Notes under the pieces: generated by a model | Databases searched by the model: none | What the model was told of the DNA's origin: nothing | Seen by the model: only the letters and a program-made list of their open reading frames with translations | In this document: one piece after another, positions 22,335 through 31,205 of the stretch | Numbering within the stretch: the stretch's first letter is position 1 | Layout of the letters: each line of letters starts with the position of its first letter | Program-made: the position numbers and the translations under genes | Origin: Plasmodium coatneyi | Lineage: Eukaryota > Apicomplexa > Aconoidasida > Haemosporida > Plasmodiidae | Reading direction: 5' to 3' | DNA: 64,000 nucleotides | Assembly (NCBI RefSeq): GCF_001680005.1 | Contig: NC_033568.1 | Span: 682,001-746,000 of the forward strand

Positions 22335-23083
22335 TATTTTGCTTCTTTTGGTAAGAGAAGAAAACGTTACAGAAGAGCTTATCAAGTACGTGGTCCTCCA
22401 GCTTTGGAAGAACAACTCCTTGATCCTGTGGACGACCAGGATGATGCTGCACATGCATATACCTTAGTAAAGCAGCGAAAACCAAGATCAACACCAAAGA
22501 GAAGGATGAAAAAACGGGTTCCTGGTCGTCGTGGTGGTGTATGTCGCCGCATGATTATTGATATTCATTTAGACGTCTTAAAGGAATGTCAAAAAGGGGA
22601 CCTACATTCGACGAAGGAAGACTTTTTTGAAATATTGGTTCAAGAATTTATGGGAAGTGAATTTATGAACGAAGAAAATGTTCCTATGGAAGAAGTTCCT
22701 GAGAAACAGGTTCCAAGTTCAGATTTCGGATTTAGGGAAGAGGACTTTGTTCTTAAGGAAAAATGTTCCTAAGGAACAAGTCCGAAGTTCAGATTCCGGG
22801 TTTCGGGAAGAAGACTTTGTTCCTACGGAAGAAGTTCTTAAGGAAGGTGTTCCAAGTTTAGATTCCGGGTTTTAGGGAAGGAAGACTTTGTTCCTAAGGA
22901 GCAGGTTCCATGTTCCGATTCCGAGTTTAGGGAAGAAGACTTTCTTCCTACGGAAGTTGTTTCTAAGGAAGAGGTTCCAAGTTCAGATTCCGGGTTTAGG
23001 GAGGAAAACTTTGTTCCAAGGAAAGTGTTTCCTGAGGGAACATGTTTCAAGTTCTGATTCTGAGTTTAGGGTTTAGGGTGTAG
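22335..23083 (+). pseudogene. SICAvar: SICAvar terminal exon, orphan and frameshifted
   Basis: After a TTTTTAG acceptor the frame reads YFAFFGKRRKRYRRAYQVRG, then LLDPVDDQDDAAHAYTLVK, IIDIHLDVLKECQKGDLHST and FFEILVQEFMGSEF. These are hallmarks of the cytoplasmic end of SICA antigens, the large variant proteins of P. knowlesi-type parasites exposed on infected red cells. The 3' part holds five to six degenerate repeats coding VPSSDSGFREEDFVP-type units. The frame stops at 22770-22772 after a run of A, and the repeat continues in another frame with further breaks. No extracellular Cys-rich exons or membrane exon lie upstream; the space is a minisatellite and then a pir gene. I therefore read it as a severed fragment. 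It could act as a donor for recombination, but nothing here shows that. Confidence 0.85.
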
Positions 23084-23596
23084 TAAATATTTTTCTTTTT
23101 TTTTTTTTTGTATTGCATGAAAGTGCGCAATTGGATGTGTGGTCAATATAAGCGGAAAAAAATTTTTTTTCACATTATTTTGTTTTTTTTGGTAAAATTT
23201 CTTCTTTATTGAAGAAATAAAAAATGCCTATTCATGCTGTTATGAAATTTTTTAACTTCATAATATTTTTTTTTTTGTTTTTTAAAATACATGAATATTT
23301 CTTTGAAAAGAGGTCAGGATCTTTTTCCGCATCCGCGTTGGAACTATTCTTTCCTTACGTGCTTATTCAAACTTACAAATGAAAAGGAAAGAGAAAGAAT
23401 AAAATATGAAGAAAAGAAGGAAGGAAAAAAAAGAAAGGTAAAAAAAGAAGGAAAGGCAAAAAAAAGAAAAATGGTCATTTTTGCTTCTTACATTGTATGA
23501 ATTTTGCGTGGTCATTTATGTCCATCCTCCCTTCCTCCGAAGGGGGGCAGGGAAGGGAAGGAAACATCCCTCCCCATCCAGGTTGCATTGTAGTTG
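23084..23596. other. Spacer, no gene seen
   Basis: Poly(T), then purine-rich sequence, then a GC-richer stretch before the pir stop codon. The SICAvar-derived part ends in GTTTAGGGTTTAGGG, a telomere-like word, at about 23062-23078. Confidence 0.55.
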
Positions 23597-25151
23597 TTAC
23601 ATCTGACCGTAACTTATATTGTTCTGGTGACCCGACGTACTATTATTTGCTTCTCTTTCCTTTTCTCTGGTAGACGGCCTTGTTCTCCCTCCCCCGGTAG
23701 ACGGTCTTGTGTATTCAGCAGCAGAGCGTACTGTTCCATCTATTGTGGACGTGTCCGTCGAATCATATGTTGAGGTACTTTCTGTGAATGCATCAATATT
23801 GCCCGTGGCAGATCTTCTCCTTCTTCTGTTGCTCCTTGCTCCATTTCCAGAAGTGTGCTTACTAAACCAAGAAGACCATGGTTTATACTGAAGGGAAGGA
23901 AAGAAGGAATAAAATGAAGGAAGGGTCTAAGGAAGGAAGGTCCAAAGAGAAGGAAGGAAGGGTCTAAGGAGGAAAGGAAGGAAGGAGGAGGAAGGAAGGT
24001 TGTTAGGTTGGTGGAAGGAAAGTTGTTAGGGTGGTGGATGGTGGAAGGAAGGTTGTTGTTGGTCGTAGGTGGAAGGGAAGGTTGTTTAGGGGTGTATATT
24101 AGTTATACTGTTAATATTTTAGTTCTTATTTTTTATTGCTACTATTACTTACTTTATATAAGAGGACAGGTATAGCTGTTGCTGTTAATGTACCGAAAAT
24201 GGAAGAAAGGGAGGACGTTGTTTTAGCTGCACGGACCGCTTCGTCCATTGCGGTGGATGCTGCTTGTGTTGCATGGTCCTTTTCTCTTCTTAGTTGATCC
24301 TTTTGTTGGGAACATGTCTCATTTGCTTCTTTTTCTATTTGTAGTTTAGTGTCCGATTCACATTGTAATTTTAGCAGTTTCGCCAGAATTCCTGCTTTCT
24401 CCGGTTCCCAAAATTGTTTACAGTAATCATTATTGGGAGTGGCTGTACAGTGTGCACTTACAGCAAAATAAGCTGAAAAAGCATTTTCTATGTGTTCCTT
24501 ATGTTCACTCTTACATTTGGACACCCCATCCTTCAGTAATTCCCGTAAATCATTTTGGTTATACCAGAATTCGAATATTGTTTTCCTCTCTTTGAAAACA
24601 TCCCAGGATACATCTTTGTATTTAATTGTACACTTACTTTCAGTGAGCACACTATTTAGAGTACCGTAAATTTTATTCAGGAGGTCCTCCAAATCCTTGC
24701 AATCTGGGTTCTGGAGGAATTTATCTCCCAGCCAATAATAGAAAAGGTAGCAAGGTGCATTATCGGATGGGTTCCCCTTTTTCAATGTGCATGCATAACA
24801 ATAAGCATTCATGAACATGCTCCCAGAAGTCTTAAGGCCTTCGTACCTATTTAGTGGACCATTTAATATATTATCCCAACCTTCGGGCCGTTCACTATAA
24901 CTTACACATCCGTTTTTTGGATTACTACATTTATCATAGAATTTAGACTTTGACGGTAAATTCTTTATATTCGGTTTCTACAAATTTGTAGAAGGCAGGA
25001 AAGAGGAAGATACATGGATATATGTCCCTATGTGTATTTCTTACATTCCTAAATTTATTGTATTATACATGGATTATTGTACATTTAGCATGTAATTATG
25101 TATATTAAGAGAAGTGAAAGAACAAACCAAGGATGGTGGTGCCGGTTCCAT
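23597..25151 (-). CDS. KIR: pir/KIR-type variant protein, YKPWSSWF tail group
   Basis: Minus-strand exons 25128-25151 (MEPAPPSL, donor GTTTGT), 24153-24977 and 23597-23887, phase 0; 379 aa. The module starts KPNIKNLPSKSKFYDKC, passes NAYCYACTLKKGN, and has the CYLFYYWLGDK core and the NDYCKQFW motif. A charged, probably helical segment rich in Lys, Glu and Gln precedes the membrane segment ATAIPVLLYK. The tail starts YKPWSSWFSKHTSGNG, identical to the gene at 19609 up to the arm boundary, then diverges and ends NISYGQM. The donor of intron 1 is unusual but matches the one at 31227. Intact. Convergent with the gene at 19609 with the SICAvar fragment between. Confidence 0.87.
23679..24086. repeat. 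Right arm of the 408-bp inverted repeat
   Basis: Reverse complement of 21029-21436, covering intron 2 (3' half) and the start of the tail exon of the minus-strand pir gene. Spacer between arms is about 2.24 kb. Confidence 0.88.
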
Positions 25152-26441
25152 GGTTCATGCGAACAAATGTATATATTTCCTTCTATATTATGAATTTTAT
25201 GTTAAGATGTGTTATTGTTTATATTTTTATATGTCGTGAATTTTATGTTCACAGGTTGTGTTGTGTTGTTGTATATATTTTTCTTCTCTTTTGTAGTTCT
25301 TGTATATATATATATATAATGTGAATTTTTATATATATGTTATATAAAAAGGGTTGTGTTGTACTGTGTTGTGTTGCTGCTCTTCCTGTTCAAATATATA
25401 CACTTCTTTGTATATGTATATATGTATATAATGTGGAATTTATATGTTAGAAGGATTGTTTATATATATTCATTCAAAAGAAGTTTGTAAGAAAATTTGC
25501 ACCCAAATCTAATGATTACAGAAGAGTGCACATTCAACTACTACACTATCTCATAATATACTTTAATTTTTAAAAGCAACAATGACACATTATATACACA
25601 TATGTACATGTATAGTGCACATTTCATATATGCAGATCATGCATATATATAAGCATGCAGAAGAGCACATTCTTTCTTCCTCTCCTTCCATCAATATGCA
25701 CATTTTTGTATACTAATATTCAGCAACACACCATCCCATCCTTGTTATACATAATTAACTCATTCGATTTATAAGCTAAGCTACTTTTAGTAAATATTAA
25801 TAACACATGTACACATTTCCATAAGGAAGGAGAGGGGTAAGTGATCCGTATATATGAACTATACTACACTACGTACATTAAGAAATTATTAATAATTCTT
25901 TTTTAACAATAGTAGAACATAATATGAATAGAATACATGCTCAAATTTTCCTACTTAAAAAAAAAAAATTGTGCTCTCCCCCGCCCCCTCCCTCACCATA
26001 TGTGTACATTAGAGGAAGTATGTGTATAATAATACAGTGTTCTGAAGTAGTTTTACACATTTGAATAATATAATTGATATATGTTTAGAATATATAAAAA
26101 AACTTAACCATTTCTTCTTTTTTTTTCTTATTCTGTTTACTCAATACATTTGTTCTTACTTTGTACTATTAGTCGCGCATATATAATGATTTTGATGTAC
26201 ATGTGTATGCACAATCTGTTTTCTGTTACTTTTGGAAGAAATTAGAAGTGTAATATGTGTACGTATGATTTTTCACACACAGAATAAAAAGTGCAAAAAT
26301 TTTCAATATTCATCAAAAACCACTATCGAACGTGCACAATATTCATACCTCCTTTATAAGGAGTGAATAAATATATATAAGCAACCCCCCCAAAAAAAAA
26401 GTGTTCACCATATACAACAGAAAAATATACACTTATAAACC
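25152..26441. other. Intergenic between divergent pir genes
   Basis: AT-rich with TATATA runs and GTTGTGTTGT words near 25250-25380. Both flanking genes start here, so it should hold two promoters. No coding exon is supported. Confidence 0.55.
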
Positions 26442-28089
26442 ATGTCAGGGGAGGTAAGGAAATATAATATTGGGCGTTGCTCCTTTCCTTCTTTCTTTTT
26501 GCAATATGAACAAAAGCACATATAATGTGTCCACATATAATACTTTCTATACATACCGTATAATGGAATAAAAAATTTCAGAAATACATGGATGTATATA
26601 TTCATATATTCCACTTTCCCGGAACTATATGTGCAGGAACTGCATTGGGGGAGTTTACCTTCCGAAACCGGATATTATGGTAGGTTCAATAGAGATCAGG
26701 AAATGTGTGATACATCTGTTGGAAATCATCCAGATTTAGAGCGTAAATTGGAGACTGCATTGAAAGGGCATCATCAAGTTAATGATAAAGAAAAAAAAAT
26801 TAGGAGAGCCTATTGTCACGCATGCTCGATGAATGCAGGCCTGAATTATAATAATATACCCTGTGATTTCTTTTATTACTGGGTGGGAGATACATTCTGG
26901 AACAACTTAGGTGGTCATACATTGTCAAACCTTTTGGATAAAATTTACAGTACGCTGAGTACTCTTTCCTATGGGACGAAATGTAACATTAAATACGAAG
27001 GTACTGACGAAAGAACTGTCAAACAGAGGAAAACCCTATTCGATTATTCTTTCGACTATAATACCATAGAAAAAGATTTACTTGAGAAAGATGATCCTAA
27101 TTGTAATAGTCATTGGATAAGTTACCGTCTCAATGTATCTACAGTGTGCAAGGCTGTGAAACAAAGTTGTGAGAAAAAATATGACAGTGATGAATACTGT
27201 AAAAAATTTAAAGCACAGTATAGGGTATATTGTGATGCAGCGGAATTCTTAAACTCATACTGTAATTCAAAAATTGAATTAGCATCTGCGCGAGCAACTG
27301 CAACAGCTGACGCACAAGAAGCATCCTTGGCAGCAGAGGAAAAGTTACGTTCCACCACTACCACAGCAAGCATCACGTCTATCATCACCACACTAGCAGC
27401 AACGGTAGTTCCTTTCCTACTATATAAGGTAATAATATACAATTAAAATTGAAATATTAAAATTACAGTTCCGTCTATCCTCACTTTCCTTCCTTAGACA
27501 CTCTTTTCATTCATTCCTTTAGATCTCCTTCTTTCCTTTCCTTCCTTAGACCTCCTTTCCTTCTCCTTAGACCCTTTATTCCTTCCACCTACCACCCACC
27601 TAACAACATTCCTTCCACCATCCACCACCCTAAACAACCTTCCCTTCCACCTACGACCAACAACAACCTTCCTTCCACCATCCACCACCCTAACAACCGA
27701 CCTACCACCCACTTAACAACCTTCCTTCCTCCTCCTTCCTTCCTTTCCTCCTTAGACCCTTCCTTCCTTCTCTTTGGACCTTTCTTCCTTAGACCCTTCC
27801 TTCATTTTATTCCTTCTTTCCTTCCCTTCAGTATAAACCATGGTCTTCTTGGTTTAGTAAGCACACTTCTGGAAATGGAGGAAGAAGTAATAGAAGAAGA
27901 AGATCAATCGGGGGTGACATTGATACTCTAACAGAAAACGATTCAAGGTACGATTCAACGGACACTTCCACAATAGGTCCAACAGAAAATTCCACCCTGG
28001 GCCCTGGTGCATACAACACAAGACAGATCAGTGGAAGAAGAAATAATAACGCGGGGGGTCGTGGGATGGTAGGTTATCATAACATGTAA
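26442..28089 (+). CDS. KIR: pir/KIR-type variant protein, YKPWSSWF tail group
   Basis: Exons 26442-26453 (MSGE, donor GTAAGG), 26637-27428 and 27832-28089, phase 0; 353 aa. The module starts ELHWGSLPSETGYYGRFN, has RAYCHACSMNAG, the CDFFYYWVGDT core and FDYSFDYNTI, and DSDEYCKKFKAQYRVYC. An Ala/Glu-rich helix leads into the membrane segment TVVPFLLYK. The tail starts YKPWSSWFSKHTSGNG as in the genes at 19609 and 23597 and ends MVGYHNM. Intron 2 carries the same CCTTAGACCC and CTACGACCAACAACAACC repeats, the third copy of the cassette. Intact and complete. Confidence 0.9.
27620..27862. repeat. Third copy of the intron 2 / tail-exon cassette
   Basis: Same order of words as the arms of the 408-bp inverted repeat, with a small replacement near 27695-27715 (ACCGACCTACCACCCAC) and near identity from about 27716 into the tail exon up to the GGAAATGGA that follows YKPWSSWFSKHTSG. 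Confidence 0.8.
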
Positions 28090-30035
28090 AACAAACATTG
28101 GAATGTAACATATTGTAATGTAACATTGAATGAATGGGTGCTCTCTGGAGGGACATAAATAATCCCAAGGTCCGTACTGTATAAGGGTAGAATGATATTC
28201 CTTCTTTCCTTTAATTCTTTTTTTTTGTTTTGTACTAAATTGCTACATGTTCTTGTGTCGTCAATATGAGGCAAAAACAAATTCTCACATTATTCTGACC
28301 TGTTGGTAAAATTTTTTACTGAATATTTAAAATATTCATTTATTTTGTTCCAAGTTTTTATTTTCATATTTTCCTTACCTGAATAACTTTTCTTACCTTA
28401 ATAATTTTCTCTTTTAAGTTATAATTATGGATATTTGAAAAGTGTGTTTCAAATTGTGCGCGGGTTCGCGAGGATCCGCAGTGGTTCCCCCTTCTTTTTT
28501 ATGTTACACATCTTTTAGATGTACAGTTCACATAAAATATAAATAACAATCATCCCTGCATAAAAGAGAAGGAAACTGCGTTTCATTCCTTGTGTGTTTA
28601 TCGTAATTTAGGTATAAAATTAGCTAAAAAAAAAAAAATGCTCTAAAATAAATTTGTCACACAAAAAAAATTGTAAAAAAAGAAATTGTCCAAAAAAAAA
28701 GAATTACCCTAATATAAATTTGTCACACAGAAAAAATTGCGAAAAAAAAAGCATATGCGCGAACTTACAAGCATGCACATATATATGCAAATTTTACAAG
28801 CTGTGCGCTTGTATTTTCACACAAATGTGTACCACAGAAAATATAACAGATTTAAAGCGTCGCATTATAATATTTGGCATAACCATGCGAATTATGTGTG
28901 TCTCCCCCCTTTTTCTATGTGTTACCTCTCCCTAAAAAATTTTATTCGGACCTTGGCACTGGAATTTCAATCCACTTTTTTTGTGCACAACTTCCGTTAA
29001 AAATTTTATATTTGGACTTTTACAACTATAAAATTTCAATCCACCTATTTTGTGCGCAACTTGCGAACAATTCTATTTTTAATGGGAAACTTTTAGTAAG
29101 CATAATTCTGTGTTGTGATAAGTACACTAGTGTGCGCGCTCTTTCCGATCATCCCAACTTTATTTTCCCATTTTGGCAACTAATAAATGTTTTCACACAA
29201 TAAAATATGAAATAATTAGTCACTCTGTGTGCGTGCTAGGTACGTTTTTATATTTTGTCCCTATTACACAACTGAAGTTTCTGAAAATTTATAACTTATG
29301 AATATGAATGAAATAAATGTAAAGAAGGATCCCTTCACAGTTTTTTTGTTATGTGTGGTAATAACAAAAATTTCTACGAGCGATGCCCCCCAAGGGAAAA
29401 TTAAGCTAAATGATAGAATTCAGGTCTTATGAGCTGAAGTAAATGGATTCCATAGAATCCCTTTTGTTCTTTATAATTTTGTGAAAAATAAAATCCCCCC
29501 TTTTTATAATTCGTTTCGACGTTCTTTTTTCTGCCGAATGGGGGGCGATGCTGATAATTCCTTTTTTTTGCCATATTATCTAGGTAGGTGTACTGAATAA
29601 CTCATTTTAAGTTCATTTTTATGCATAAAAATAGAAGGTTGTCACCTTGATGAAAAAGGGGAAGGGGATTTAGGGAATGGCAATATTTGTGCGCAAAGAA
29701 AAAGTATACACATCTTTCACTATTGTTTAATATTCTTCCATTTTGGCAACTCACAAAATTTTATTACACCGTGGAAATATAGAAATTGATCACACACTCT
29801 GTGTGGGTGGCAGATGTCCAATAACAACGTTCATTCATTGCAGGATGCTAACAATACTTCAATTACATGCATTCATAGTCCATTAATAAAACAAATATGT
29901 GCGTGCATACCACACATAGTTATTCTCCCTTCCTTCCTTCTCTTTTCCTTCCCCCCTCCAAAAAACCTAACAAATTAGAAAACTGGGAGGATGAAGTAAA
30001 ACCCCATAATAGTTGTTCCAATACATCGCAAACCT

Positions 30036-30168
30036 TAACCCTGAACGCTAAACCCTAAACCCTGAACACCTAAACCCTGAACACCTAAACCCTGAACTCC
30101 TGAACCCTGAACCCCTAAACCCTATACCCTAAACCCTAAAACCTTAACCCTAAACCCTGTAAACTATT
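30036..30168. repeat. Interstitial telomere-like tract (CCCTAAA / CCCTGAA)
   Basis: About 17 seven- to nine-base units, mainly AACCCTA and AACCCTG with some extra bases (AACACCTA). The C-rich strand is the plus strand. The unit matches the Plasmodium telomere heptad GGGTT(T/C)A. The tract lies inside a gene array rather than at an end of the window. Confidence 0.92.
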
Positions 30169-30195
30169 CAAAATGTTCCTCCAAACACTTTAATC

Positions 30196-30408
30196 TTAGC
30201 AGTCTTCAAATAAGGGAGCAGTAGAATAATCTTTAAACTTGGCACCCTCTCGGATGCCTGAAGATCTTTGAGATCGCCTAGCCCTTTTGTACTTCTTAAT
30301 CCGATGATACCAAAAGAGAAGAAATGGTGGGAGACAAGGGCACATTAATATTGGGAAATTTAATATGAATTTAAAGTAGGAAAGAATAGAGAGAAGATAA
30401 CGCAGATA
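30196..30408 (-). pseudogene. Possible terminal exon of a membrane protein, family not recognised
   Basis: The minus strand is open over 213 bases and reads through a hydrophobic stretch (LMCPCLPPFLLFWYH), a basic stop-transfer patch (RIKKYKRARRSQRSS) and an end FEDC before a stop. An ATG lies at 30345, giving 49 residues, but the frame is also open upstream to 30408. The layout is that of a membrane exon plus short tail of a multigene-family protein. I could not assign the family; it is neither the pir FLLYK form nor the SICAvar form. No upstream exons were found. Confidence 0.4.
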
Positions 30409-31205
30409 TTATAATACATTATTCATATCCATAGGAGAGTTGTTTCTTGTGCACTTTTTAAATAGGAGAGAAGGAGGAACGGAAGTTAGAAGGTGCTCGA
30501 TAGTTATAAGTGAAAGAAGGAAAATTATGCTACAAATAGTGGAGTACTATAAAGATATGTGCCCATTTTTTCCCCCTATCCTTAAAAGAAAAATATAAAT
30601 AATCCAGTTTCCTCTTACTATATATGGTTCCTTCAGTTATTTTATGTATATGTGCGCAATACATTAACTAGGAATAAATATAGGGATATAGAAAGGGGAG
30701 GATAAATAGTATGTAGTTATGGCCTATGAAGTACATGCGAAGAATTTTTAATAATGATCTTGAATAATAATAAAATATAAATTAATAAAAGAAGCAGAAA
30801 TTCCTATCGGTAAACATTGTAATCGTTTACAAAGGAAGAAAGTAGTATATAGGGAATAATGTAATATTAGGAATAATCGAGTATAATATAATAATATAGT
30901 GAGTGGATAAGAAATATATAAAGAAATTGTATTATGTTTCATCCTATCTCTTTTATTTTCTTCTTTCCCTCTGCTTTTTTCATTTTTAACTTGTTTAATT
31001 GGTCATATAATAATTTGATACATATATGTATGATGTAATGTCGTCAGTTTAAAATTTAGCAATGTGCAATTTTTGAGAAGGAAGAGTAAAAGTTTAATAC
31101 TAATAAGTATAAAATAGAAAGAATTTCCATGCGTCAATTAATTCTAAATATATAAGCAGCCCCTTAAGAAGAAGTTCATTATATAAAAAAGGATACATAT
31201 AAACC

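Larger units (their letters stand above)
28090..31205. other. 3.1-kb intergenic region
   Basis: Contains A-runs with TTTGTCACAC words (28620-28760), a diverged direct repeat (29160-29240 and 29740-29815), the telomere-like tract at 30036-30168 and a short membrane-protein-like frame on the minus strand at 30196-30408. From 30410 to 31205 it is plain AT-rich sequence upstream of a pir gene. Short open frames near 28650-29200 look like products of AT-rich sequence. Confidence 0.55.
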
